From NCBI RefSeq assembly GCF_003459245.1, contig NZ_QRVG01000001.1:292550-356549 (forward strand): 64,000 nt of DNA, given 5' to 3'. Shown here one piece after another: positions 32,866-40,450 of this stretch. The notes below the pieces were generated by a model, which worked only from the letters and a program-made list of their open reading frames with translations, made no database searches and had not been told where the DNA came from. How positions within the stretch are numbered: the stretch's first letter is position 1; every line of letters begins with the position of its first letter. The position numbers and the translations under genes were made by a program. This stretch comes from Collinsella sp. AF23-2 (GTDB taxonomy: Bacteria; Actinomycetota; Coriobacteriia; Coriobacteriales; Coriobacteriaceae).

Positions 32866-33726
32866 TTACAAGTCGAGCCTGCCCTGGGGGTCGGTGAATC
32901 CGTCTGTACCCTCCTTGAGCTTTTTCTCGTCTGCTTTCACGCGACGTTCGAGCTTCTTTGTATCTTCGGCAGGCGGTAGGTTCTCAGGTACAATTCCGCG
33001 GTCGATGAGGCTGCCACGCACGCTTGTGTTGTTCTCGACGTGCTCTTGCTTGATCTGGTCCAGACCGTACAGGTCGTGTTCCTCGGCGTTGAAGGCCGTC
33101 ATCGAGTTCGTAAGGTCCTTTGCTTTGATGAGAACATCGGCTAGCCTGTCCGCCAATGCCGAGCTCTTGGATACGCCGAGCTGTTGTTTCATTTCCGCCG
33201 TGCTTCTGCCGCCGAATAACGCTTCATCGCCCTTCGACTTGATGATCGCGAATCCTTTGGAGTCCACGCCGCGTTTGAACGCAATACCCGAGAGCTGTTT
33301 CTCTGAATCAGATAGCGAGTGGCGCGCCTGCAAGCGCTGAATCTCTGCGAAGCGCTGCTCTATGAGCTCTTGGCGGCGCGTCTGCACGGCGAAGTACGCC
33401 TGTGCGAGCGCGATTTCTTGCTTGTTTGAATCTCCGTTCTGGGCGATTAAATAGCATGCATAGCGCGTAAGTTTGTAGTCTTTAACCGCGCGAGCGGCGA
33501 CACCGGCAGTTACCATTTTCGTGGTGTCACGAAAATGGGAATCAACTGGAGTTTTGTTTGTTTCGCACGAGACTTTTGCCCTCTTAACAACTTCGGCAAA
33601 GTTCTCCCATCGAGTGTACCCCATGGGTTCCATTAAATCGCGTGCGAGCCAATACTCAACGCCGTCTTCTACATTGGCGTAGCTATCAAGTTCGACACGC
33701 CACTTCTCGATATCTCTACTGTCCAT
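32866..33726 (-). CDS. dinD: DNA damage-inducible protein D (DinD-like)
   Basis: A 286-residue DinD family protein. The N-terminal BRO-like region (YWLARDLMEPMGYTRWENF, KRAKVSC, then DYKLTRYACYLIAQNGD around 85) is diagnostic. The middle EIALAQAYFAVQTRRQELIEQR and the C-terminal RGSLIDRGIVPENLPPAED segments follow family order. E. coli DinD is LexA-regulated and dampens RecA activity. I see no clear SOS box upstream of 33726. It is the only gene between the tRNA cluster and a flavoprotein, a typical spot for acquired DNA. GAGGAGGAGAT precedes its ATG. Confidence 0.88.
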   Translation of the reverse strand: MDSRDIEKWRVELDSYANVEDGVEYWLARDLMEPMGYTRWENFAEVVKRAKVSCETNKTPVDSHFRDTTKMVTAGVAARAVKDYKLTRYACYLIAQNGDSNKQEIALAQAYFAVQTRRQELIEQRFAEIQRLQARHSLSDSEKQLSGIAFKRGVDSKGFAIIKSKGDEALFGGRSTAEMKQQLGVSKSSALADRLADVLIKAKDLTNSMTAFNAEEHDLYGLDQIKQEHVENNTSVRGSLIDRGIVPENLPPAEDTKKLERRVKADEKKLKEGTDGFTDPQGRLDL

Positions 33727-33809
33727 ATCTCCTCCTCGCTGGCCTATTGTCTATGCGGGCTTTGCCCGCTCCGTATTCAGAATAAGGATACGCTGCCGTA
33801 CGGACACGA

Positions 33810-33845
33810 ATGGGCCCCGTGCCACTTCGAGCTCACGGGGCCCAT
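33810..33845 (-). terminator. 12-bp stem terminator of the flavoprotein gene
   Basis: ATGGGCCCCGTG at 33810-33821 and its exact inverse at 33834-33845 with a 12-base loop, 42 bases beyond the flavoprotein stop. No T-run, so a strong-hairpin type is assumed. Confidence 0.6.
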
Positions 33846-33887
33846 AGATATCGATTAGTTGTGTTCTGCTTTAGATGGGTGTTCGAA

Positions 33888-35414
33888 TTAGTCTGCTCGA
33901 TAGTGCGATCCGAGACTTTCGGTTCGCTTACGCATGGCTTTGATCATTTCCTGTGCTAGTTGAATCTGCGATTGCAGGCGGGCGAGGGCTGCGACTTCGC
34001 TGTCCTGGGCTTTCTGTGTGCTCAAGGTCGTTGCCTCCGTCTTCAAGCCCTCAAGCTCGTGTAGTGCCTCGGATAGGCCTGTTTCGGTCCTGTTGATCAT
34101 GCAATAGGTGCTCATCGTGTGCCTTAGGCTGTGTGTCAGGCGTTCGGCATCTGTTGCGGCTATGCCGTACTGGGGGAGGGCGATATCCGCCTTCAGGGCT
34201 GTCTCGGGCTCTTTCTGTGCTGCTTGGGCTGCCGATGCGCCCGCGATGCGCCCGAACACGATGCCGTTGGCGCTTGACAAGCCACCAATGCGGTCGGCGC
34301 CGTGCATGCCGCCTGTCGCCTCACCGCAAGCGTAGAGGCCCTCAACGCCCGTTTGCGCGGTCTTATCGATCTTGATGCCGCCGTTAGCGGCGTGGGCATA
34401 CATCGCAACGCGCATCTCGTCAGTCGGGGCGATGCCGTGCTCGTCTTGCAGCCAGGTGGCAAAGGTCTGCACAAACTCTGGGACATCCTCGCGGGGAAAG
34501 TCGTAGTGGAGTGCCAGGCCTTCGACACCTGCCTGATCGATGACGAGATCGATAGCGCGGGAGGCCAAGCGTGACGTGAAGGGACCATATCCAGAGCGCT
34601 GCTCGAGCAGGTCGTCCAGCTTGTCGTCGGCAATATCTACCGGCTGGTCTACATGTACGTAGCGCCAGGTTTTCTCGTTGAAGACCAGGTTGCGCTTGGG
34701 CTCGATGAAGCCGGGCATCATCTGCATGAACTCTATATTAGTAAGTGTTGCGCCGTGCGCCAGCGCGATGGCCTGCGAGGAGCTGAGCACATCAGCCGAC
34801 GTAAGGCTGCGCTCGAACAGGCCGCCTGTGCCACCGGTTGCGATGATCGTGGCCTTGGCAGCAAAGGGCACGATTCGATTTTCGGTGAGGTCGTAGAGCA
34901 TGGTTCCGGTTATTCTGCCGTTCGTGTCCTCAACAAGGTCGATAAGCTCATGGCGGGGGAGCAGGCGAATGCCGAGCGACTCGATCCGGGTCGTCAGAGC
35001 GTCCTCAAGGGGCTTGCGGGTGAGGCCGCGCCACATGCGCGTCTTGTGGTCAAAGCAGGGGATAAATTGCTTTTGCTGAGCGCTTTCAGCGCTTTGCGGA
35101 CGCTGGAGCTCAACACCCAGGTCTTGCTCGAGCCATTCAATTGCCTGGGGAATGCTGTGGACAAACGTCTGGACAAGATCGGGGTCGGCGACGCCGCCAC
35201 CAACGGTCTGGATGGTATCGATAAGGTCTTGTTCGTCGTCTTCGTTAACGGGTCCGATAAGCCCCAAGCCCCAGGTTCCGGGGAAGAAGCTTGATCCACT
35301 CATAGTCTTGCCGGCGCTTGCCACAGTGACGGTCACGCCCGCGCGCGCCGCTTCGATGGCGGCGCAAAGGCCCGCAATGCCAGATCCAATTACCAGTACA
35401 TCAGTCGATTCCAT
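33888..35414 (-). CDS. FAD-dependent oxidoreductase, fumarate reductase/L-aspartate oxidase family
   Basis: A 508-residue flavoprotein. The dinucleotide motif VLVIGSGIAGLCAAIEAARAG opens the protein. TIIATGGTGGLFERS around 215 and the C-terminal GGIKIDKTAQTGVEGLYACGEATGGMHGADRIGG around 360-395 are typical of the fumarate reductase/succinate dehydrogenase flavoprotein family. The length and lack of an N-terminal haem or FMN domain point toward NadB-like enzymes, but no nadA or nadC is near and the substrate is not known. The ATG at 35414 is preceded by AGAAAGGAATCCG. The C-terminal 60 residues are helical. Confidence 0.82.
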   Translation of the reverse strand: MESTDVLVIGSGIAGLCAAIEAARAGVTVTVASAGKTMSGSSFFPGTWGLGLIGPVNEDDEQDLIDTIQTVGGGVADPDLVQTFVHSIPQAIEWLEQDLGVELQRPQSAESAQQKQFIPCFDHKTRMWRGLTRKPLEDALTTRIESLGIRLLPRHELIDLVEDTNGRITGTMLYDLTENRIVPFAAKATIIATGGTGGLFERSLTSADVLSSSQAIALAHGATLTNIEFMQMMPGFIEPKRNLVFNEKTWRYVHVDQPVDIADDKLDDLLEQRSGYGPFTSRLASRAIDLVIDQAGVEGLALHYDFPREDVPEFVQTFATWLQDEHGIAPTDEMRVAMYAHAANGGIKIDKTAQTGVEGLYACGEATGGMHGADRIGGLSSANGIVFGRIAGASAAQAAQKEPETALKADIALPQYGIAATDAERLTHSLRHTMSTYCMINRTETGLSEALHELEGLKTEATTLSTQKAQDSEVAALARLQSQIQLAQEMIKAMRKRTESLGSHYRAD

Positions 35415-35600
35415 CGGATTCCTTTCTCGTCCGGCGCATTGTCGCACGGGTGATCGGCAATGGGGCCGCAAAGACTCGGCAAATCGGTAAAGGGCACATA
35501 TGGCAGGTGGGCGTCATGGGCGTTCTGATGCTCCATCTCATCACATCTCGTATATCGCCCCAACTGATATATCGGCATTAGCTACCCTGCGACAGTGCAA

Positions 35601-35636
35601 ACAAAAAGAGCCGCCACCTTAAAAGGTAGCGGCTCT
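35601..35636 (-). terminator. Intrinsic terminator of the NifU-like/GGGtGRT operon
   Basis: AGAGCCGC-C-ACCTT / AAGGT-A-GCGGCTCT stem; on the minus strand it is followed by TTTTTGTTTG, 35 bases after the GGGtGRT gene stop. Confidence 0.85.
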
Positions 35637-35670
35637 AAAGCTCAACTATATGAGCATCGCGCGGGCGCGA

Positions 35671-36675
35671 TTAGGCCTTGAGGGCCTCCTCGACGGCGAC
35701 AGCGCAAGCGACGGTGGCACCGACCATGGGGTTGTTGCCCATGCCGATGAGACCCATCATGTCGACGTGCGCAGGCACGGAGGAAGAACCAGCGAACTGG
35801 GCGTCGGAGTGCATACGGCCCATGGTGTCGGTCATGCCGTAAGAGGCGGGGCCGGCGCCCATGTTGTCCGGGTGCAGGGTACGGCCAGTGCCGCCACCAG
35901 AAGCGACGGAGAAGTACTTCTTGCCAGCCTCGAGGCGCTCCTTCTTGTAGGTGCCAGCGACGGGGTGCTGGAAGCGCGTGGGGTTGGTGGAGTTACCGGT
36001 GATCGAGATGTCGACGTTCTCGTGCCACATGATGGCAACGCCCTCGCGGACGTCGTCGGAGCCGTAGCAGTTAACGGCAGCGCGGGGACCATCGGAGTAG
36101 GGGATGGTCTCGACGACCTTGAGCTCGCCCGTGTAGTAGTCGAACTGGGTCTTCACGTAGGTGAAGCCGTTGATGCGGGCGATGATCTGAGCAGCGTCCT
36201 TGCCCAGACCGTTGAGGATGACGCGCAGCGGCTTCTTGCGAGCCTTGTTGGCGTTCAGAGCCAGGCCGATAGCACCCTCAGCGGCAGCGAAGGACTCGTG
36301 GCCAGCCAGGAAGGCGAAGCACTCGGTGTCGTCGGAGAGCAGCATAGCGCCCAGGTTGCCGTGGCCCAGACCGACCTTGCGGTCCTCGGCGACGGAGCCG
36401 GGAACGGTGAAGGCCTGGATGCCCTCGCCGATGATGGCGGCAGCCTCAGAAGCGGTCTTGGCGCCACGCTTGACAGCGAGAGCGCAACCGAGGGTGTAGG
36501 CCCACTCGGCGTTCTGGAAGGCGATGGACTGGGTGTTGTTGACGATCTCACGCGGGTTGAAGCCCTTGTCGGTGCAGATCTGCAGAGCTTCCTCGAGGGA
36601 GGCGATGCCGTTGTCGGCGAGGCACTTGTTGATCTTGTCAGCGCGGCGCTCGTAACCTTCGAACGTAACAGTCAT
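35671..36675 (-). CDS. GGGtGRT family protein
   Basis: A 334-residue protein named after its GGGTGRT motif (VASGGGTGRTLHPDN, around residue 260). Other strongly conserved-looking segments are GHGNLGAMLLSDDTECFAFLAGHESFAAAEGA around 105, AAVNCYGSDDVREGVAIMWHEN around 200 and GNNPMVGATVACAVAVEEA at the end. The family is widespread in anaerobes and has no established function. The NifU-like gene lies directly upstream in the same direction (18-base gap), and I recall the pair as recurrent, which suggests a joint role in an iron-sulfur or metal process. That role is inference. Confidence 0.88.
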   Translation of the reverse strand: MTVTFEGYERRADKINKCLADNGIASLEEALQICTDKGFNPREIVNNTQSIAFQNAEWAYTLGCALAVKRGAKTASEAAAIIGEGIQAFTVPGSVAEDRKVGLGHGNLGAMLLSDDTECFAFLAGHESFAAAEGAIGLALNANKARKKPLRVILNGLGKDAAQIIARINGFTYVKTQFDYYTGELKVVETIPYSDGPRAAVNCYGSDDVREGVAIMWHENVDISITGNSTNPTRFQHPVAGTYKKERLEAGKKYFSVASGGGTGRTLHPDNMGAGPASYGMTDTMGRMHSDAQFAGSSSVPAHVDMMGLIGMGNNPMVGATVACAVAVEEALKA

Positions 36676-36693
36676 AGTTATTTCCCTCCCTTT

Positions 36694-37428
36694 CTACTCG
36701 TGAACCGGGAACACGCTGGCGACGGAGTGAGTCTCCTCGTCGGTGCGCGGGTCGATGTACTTGGCAGCGTTCTCCCACTGACCATAGTGGCCCATAGCGC
36801 CAGCGATGGCCTCCTCGGGGGTCTTGCCGGCCTTGACGGCGTCGGTGAACTTGCCGAGGTTCAGGAACTCGAATGCGATGATCTCGTTCTTGTCGTTGAG
36901 AGCCATGCGGGTGACGTAGCCCTGAGCGAGCTCAAGGTAACGAGCGCCCTTGGCCTTGGTGCCGAACATGGTGCCGACCTGAGAGCGAAGGCCCTTGCCG
37001 AGGTCGTCGAGGGAGGCGCCCACGGGCAGGCCGCCCTCGGAGAACGCGGTCTGGCTGCGGCCGTAAACGATCTGCAGGAAGATCTCGCGCATAGCAACGT
37101 TGATGGCGTCGCAGACGAGGTCGGTGTTGAGGGCCTCGAGGATGGTCTTACCGGGAAGGATCTCGGAAGCCATGGCAGCAGAGTGGGTCATGCCCGAGCA
37201 GCCGATGGTCTCAACGAGGGCCTCCTCGATGATGCCGTCCTTGACGTTCAGCGTGAGCTTGCAGGCGCCCTGCTGAGGTGCGCACCAACCCACACCGTGC
37301 GTAAGACCGGAGATGTCGGAAATCTCCTTAGCCTGGACCCACTTGCCCTCCTCGGGGATGGGTGCGGGGCCGTGGTATGCACCCTTGGCAACGGGGCACA
37401 TGTTCTCCACTTCCTGTGAGTACTGCAT
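36694..37428 (-). CDS. Iron-sulfur scaffold-like protein (NifU N-terminal domain type)
   Basis: A 244-residue protein with an IscU/NifU-N-like domain in the first half (ALVETIGCSGMTHSAAMASEILPGKTILEAL around residues 73-103). The cysteines of CSGMTHS, GWCAPQQGAC and VENMCPVAKGAYHGPAP are candidates for metal or cluster binding. It probably carries iron-sulfur clusters. The second half does not match SufU. The operon partner is the GGGtGRT gene. The ATG at 37428 is preceded by GAGAGGAGAGGC, so the longer frame upstream is rejected. It is unrelated in position to the suf operon 1.3 kb away. Confidence 0.85.
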   Translation of the reverse strand: MQYSQEVENMCPVAKGAYHGPAPIPEEGKWVQAKEISDISGLTHGVGWCAPQQGACKLTLNVKDGIIEEALVETIGCSGMTHSAAMASEILPGKTILEALNTDLVCDAINVAMREIFLQIVYGRSQTAFSEGGLPVGASLDDLGKGLRSQVGTMFGTKAKGARYLELAQGYVTRMALNDKNEIIAFEFLNLGKFTDAVKAGKTPEEAIAGAMGHYGQWENAAKYIDPRTDEETHSVASVFPVHE

Positions 37429-37831
37429 GCCTCTCCTCTCTATCGTGTTGGCGTCCCGTCTGGGGGTCGTGGCTGGCGATTGCCGGGCGACCCTTCGAAA
37501 GGGACATGACATGCAGCCCCTATAATACCGCGAAATGCACGGAATATTCGGCGAACGGCTCAGTTTTCGTAGCGAGAAGTCCGGAAGTTTTAATTGAAAC
37601 GGTTTAACTATATGTTCTGTGGTCGCGAACTTCCGTAGAGGGGGTTCGTCTTGGGCAAGCTTTTGGTCAGCTCTTGTAAGCGTTGCAGGGGTTGACCTGT
37701 TGCAACGGTGCCGTTCGCCGCCCGTTTACTGCCTTTGGCCGCGCGAGTGTATTGTTTTGCGTGAATGTTTTGATGGCACGCTTCAATCGTGCTGTATTGG
37801 ATGGCAATCAGATCCCGGCGAAGGGAGCGCC
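37429..37831. other. Divergent intergenic region before the NifU-like and RAYT genes
   Basis: This 403-base gap carries a TATTAT box on the minus strand around 37523-37528 for the NifU-like operon. I see no convincing small gene or stable hairpin in the rest. Confidence 0.35.
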
Positions 37832-38632
37832 ATGCAGCGCGTTTGGAGAACGGTTACCGGCTTTTACCATGTCTGTGCCCGCGGTGTGGGCAAGCAGCTC
37901 ATCTTTGAGGGCGATGAAGACCGGTGGGAGTTTTTGGAGCTGATGCGCGAGTGCTGCCGCGAGGCGGGCGTGACGGTTATCGCCTGGTGCCTTATGGGCA
38001 ATCACGTGCATCTGGTGCTTGCAGATTACGAGGACGCGATGAGCGCGGCGATGCACCGGCTGCTTTTGACGTACGCGCGGCGGTTCAATAAGCGCACGGG
38101 GCGCACGGGTCATCTGTTCCAGAACCGTTTTGACCGGCGCTCGCTCGATACCGACCGTTATCTAATGGCTGCCATTCGCTATGTTCACGCTAATCCGCAG
38201 GAGGCGGGTATCGCCCTGATCGAGCGTTATCCCTGGAGCAGCTTTGCCGAGTATCTGAGAGCGTATGACAACGATACGACGAGGGGATTTTCGGACCCTT
38301 CTTGTGTGCTTGAGCTCTTTGAGTCTGCCAAGGGGTTTCTGGATTATTCTCTGTCGATGCCCGATGGTTCCGATCCGGTGATTCACGATATGGATGAGAC
38401 AGAGTGGGAGCGGCGTGCGTTTGCCGACAAGATGGCGAAGCGCCTGGGCGTGCCGCTCAACGAACTCAAGACCGTAGCGCCCTCGCGGCGAGATGGAATC
38501 ATTTTCGCCCTGCACGATGTCGGCTACACGGTGCGCGAGATCGAACGATATACGGGAATCAGCAAGAGTACCGTCTCTCGTATCGTGCGCGCTTATGTTC
38601 GGGTGAATGCTCAGGCTGAGGGCTCGGAATAG
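37832..38632 (+). CDS. REP-associated tyrosine transposase (RAYT, IS200-like Y1 family)
   Basis: A 266-residue protein. The N-terminal 150 residues are a Y1 transposase domain with the HUH metal motif in WCLMGNHVHLVL (around residue 55) and GHLFQNRF, then the catalytic tyrosine region DTDRYLMAAIRYVHANPQEAGI (around 110-130). The C-terminal 70 residues add a helix-turn-helix (GYTVREIERYTGISKSTVSRIVRAYV) not present in IS200 itself. RAYTs cut and join short palindromic REP sequences and are usually single, domesticated genes. ATG at 37832 follows AAGGGAGCGCC. A hairpin at 38637-38669 follows the stop. Confidence 0.9.
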   Translation: MQRVWRTVTGFYHVCARGVGKQLIFEGDEDRWEFLELMRECCREAGVTVIAWCLMGNHVHLVLADYEDAMSAAMHRLLLTYARRFNKRTGRTGHLFQNRFDRRSLDTDRYLMAAIRYVHANPQEAGIALIERYPWSSFAEYLRAYDNDTTRGFSDPSCVLELFESAKGFLDYSLSMPDGSDPVIHDMDETEWERRAFADKMAKRLGVPLNELKTVAPSRRDGIIFALHDVGYTVREIERYTGISKSTVSRIVRAYVRVNAQAEGSE

Positions 38633-38636
38633 AAAA

Positions 38637-38669
38637 TGGCCGAACCACTCTTGTCAAGCGATTCGGCCA
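38637..38669 (+). terminator. Hairpin after the RAYT gene
   Basis: TGGCCGAA at 38637-38644 and its inverse TTCGGCCA at 38662-38669. It is followed by ACAAAATTCTT, a weak T-run. It lies between the convergent RAYT and sufU genes. Confidence 0.55.
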
Positions 38670-38679
38670 ACAAAATTCT

Positions 38680-38716
38680 TAAGATTTGGGACAAATACTA
38701 CTGATTATTTTGTCCC
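38680..38716. repeat. TAAGATTTGGGACAAA palindrome, copy at the sufU end
   Basis: GGGACAAA pairs with TTTTGTCCC around a 12-base loop. The left side with its flank TAAGATTT is identical to that at 44110-44125. The right arm overlaps the last codons of sufU. The two copies stand at the two ends of the suf operon. Confidence 0.6.
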
Positions 38717-39132
38717 GTGAGCATGCCGTCGAGGGTGCGCCAGGCGAGCTCGGCGCATTTGACGCGGGCGGGCATGTGCGAGATGTCCTGGAGCTGGGCG
38801 GCCTCGTCCAGGTCTTCCAAGTCCTCCTCGGAGAGCTGCTCGCCGCGGATCATGGCGAGGAAGAGCTCTGCCAAGCGGCGAGCTTCCTCGACGGTCTCGC
38901 CGGTGATGAGGTCGGCCATGATGTCGGCGCTTGCCTGGCTGATGGCGCAGCCGTGGCCGGTAAAGGAGGCCTCCTCGATCACGTTGTTCTCGACACGTAG
39001 CTGCAAGGTGAGCTCGTCTCCGCAGCTGGGGTTGATGCCGTCGTGCTCGTGCGTGGGGGCGTCCATCTCGTACTTGTAGTCGGGGTGCGAGTTGTGCTCC
39101 ATAAACGTGGTGGAGGTGTACAGATTACCCAT
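38698..39132 (-). CDS. sufU: Iron-sulfur cluster assembly scaffold/sulfurtransferase SufU
   Basis: A 144-residue SufU. The three expected cysteines are in NPSCGDELTLQL (around 36), GHGCAISQASADIM (around 61) and VKCAELAW near the C-terminus. In Gram-positive SUF systems SufU uses zinc to accept persulfide sulfur from SufS and pass it to SufBCD. The start at 39132 overlaps the sufS stop by eight bases, so the two are coupled. It is the last gene of the operon sufC-B-D-S-U on the minus strand. Confidence 0.93.
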   Translation of the reverse strand: MGNLYTSTTFMEHNSHPDYKYEMDAPTHEHDGINPSCGDELTLQLRVENNVIEEASFTGHGCAISQASADIMADLITGETVEEARRLAELFLAMIRGEQLSEEDLEDLDEAAQLQDISHMPARVKCAELAWRTLDGMLTGQNNQ

Positions 39133-40450
39133 TGAACGTGCTCCAAACGTGATGCAGGCCGGCGATGAACTTGTCGATATCGGCCTTGTCGTTGTAGAAG
39201 GCCACGCTGGCGCGGCAGCAGGCAAGGTTCTCGACGCCCAGCCAGGTGAGCAGCGGCTGCGCACAGTGGTGGCCGGCGCGAATGCAGACGCCGTCCATGT
39301 CCATGATGCTCGCTACGTCGTGCGGGTGGATGCCCTTGACGTTAAAGCTCACGACGCCGTGGTGGTTGTCCCAATAGATGGAGCCGATGATCTGGACAAA
39401 GTCGAGCTGCATGAGTTCGCCCATCAGATAGTGGACGAGTGCCTGCTCGCGGGCCTGGATGTTCTCGTAACCCACCGTGTTGACCAGGTAATCGAGTGCG
39501 GCGCCCGTGGCGAAGATGCCGGCGGCGTCCTGCGTGCCGGCCTCGAACTTCTCGGGGACGGGAGCCCAGACAGCGTTCTGCTCGGTGACCGAATCGATCA
39601 TCTCGCCGCCGGTAAGCATGGGCGGCATGGCGTTGAGCAGGTCCATCTTGCCCCACAGCACGCCGATGCCCATGGGGCCCATGGCCTTGTGCGCACTAAA
39701 GGCAAAGAAGTCGGCGCCCAGGTCGGCCACATCGACCGGCATGTGCGGCAGCGACTGCGCGCCGTCGACGACCAGGTAGCCGCCGTACTTGTGCACGAGT
39801 TTGCCGAGGTTCTTGACCGGGTTCTCGACGCCCAGCACGTTGGAGACCTGTCCCACGGCTAGGATCTTGGTCTTGGGACCCACCTTGGCAAGAACCTCCT
39901 CGGTGGTGAGCTGGCCGGTCTTGGTGGGGTAGAGGTAGACGAGCTTGGCGCCGGTCTCGCGGCAGACCTGCTGCCACGGAATCAGGTTGGAGTGGTGCTC
40001 CATGATGGTGATGACGACCTCGTCGCCCGGTTCGAGCACTGTGGGCGCAAAGCTCTTAGCGACCAGGTTGAGCGACTCGCTCGTGTTGCGGGTGAAGACG
40101 ACCTCGTTGGCCTGTGAGGCGCCGATGAGGTCAGCGATCTGCTGGCGGACCTTCGCGATGGCGTCGGTGGCCTCGACGGACAGCGAGTACAGGCCGCGCA
40201 GGGGGTTGGCGTTCATGCGCTGGTAGAAGTCGCGTTCGGCGTCGAGCACACGGGCAGGGCGCTGCGCGGTGGCGGCGCTATCGAGGAAAGCGATCTCGGG
40301 GTGCTGCTGGAACAGCGGGAACTGGCCCTTGTAGGGGTTGGTCTCGATGTCCACGGTGGGCCAGCCGCGCGAAGCCTCGTCGCTGGCGTCGAGCTCCATG
40401 GGCTCGGGGGCAGTACAGGTGTCGCATTTAACGTGCTCGGTGTCGATCAT
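39125..40450 (-). CDS. sufS: Cysteine desulfurase SufS
   Basis: A 441-residue class II desulfurase. PLP binds the lysine in FSAHKAMGPMGIG around 265, and the persulfide cysteine lies in RAGHHCAQPLL around 398. Other hallmarks are FLDSAATAQRPARVLDA around 55, NTSESLNLVAKS and TIMEHHSNLIPWQ. About 35 residues precede the usual start, including a CDTC motif (residues 9-12), which is unusual for SufS. It liberates sulfur from cysteine for SufU. The ATG overlaps the sufD stop as ATGA. Confidence 0.94.
   Translation of the reverse strand: MIDTEHVKCDTCTAPEPMELDASDEASRGWPTVDIETNPYKGQFPLFQQHPEIAFLDSAATAQRPARVLDAERDFYQRMNANPLRGLYSLSVEATDAIAKVRQQIADLIGASQANEVVFTRNTSESLNLVAKSFAPTVLEPGDEVVITIMEHHSNLIPWQQVCRETGAKLVYLYPTKTGQLTTEEVLAKVGPKTKILAVGQVSNVLGVENPVKNLGKLVHKYGGYLVVDGAQSLPHMPVDVADLGADFFAFSAHKAMGPMGIGVLWGKMDLLNAMPPMLTGGEMIDSVTEQNAVWAPVPEKFEAGTQDAAGIFATGAALDYLVNTVGYENIQAREQALVHYLMGELMQLDFVQIIGSIYWDNHHGVVSFNVKGIHPHDVASIMDMDGVCIRAGHHCAQPLLTWLGVENLACCRASVAFYNDKADIDKFIAGLHHVWSTFNG

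Noticed and set aside
22771..35597. Shared 15-mer TACCCTGCGACAGTG at 22771 and 35583
   Set aside because: One or a few identical 15-mers are expected by chance in 64 kb, and flanks do not match.
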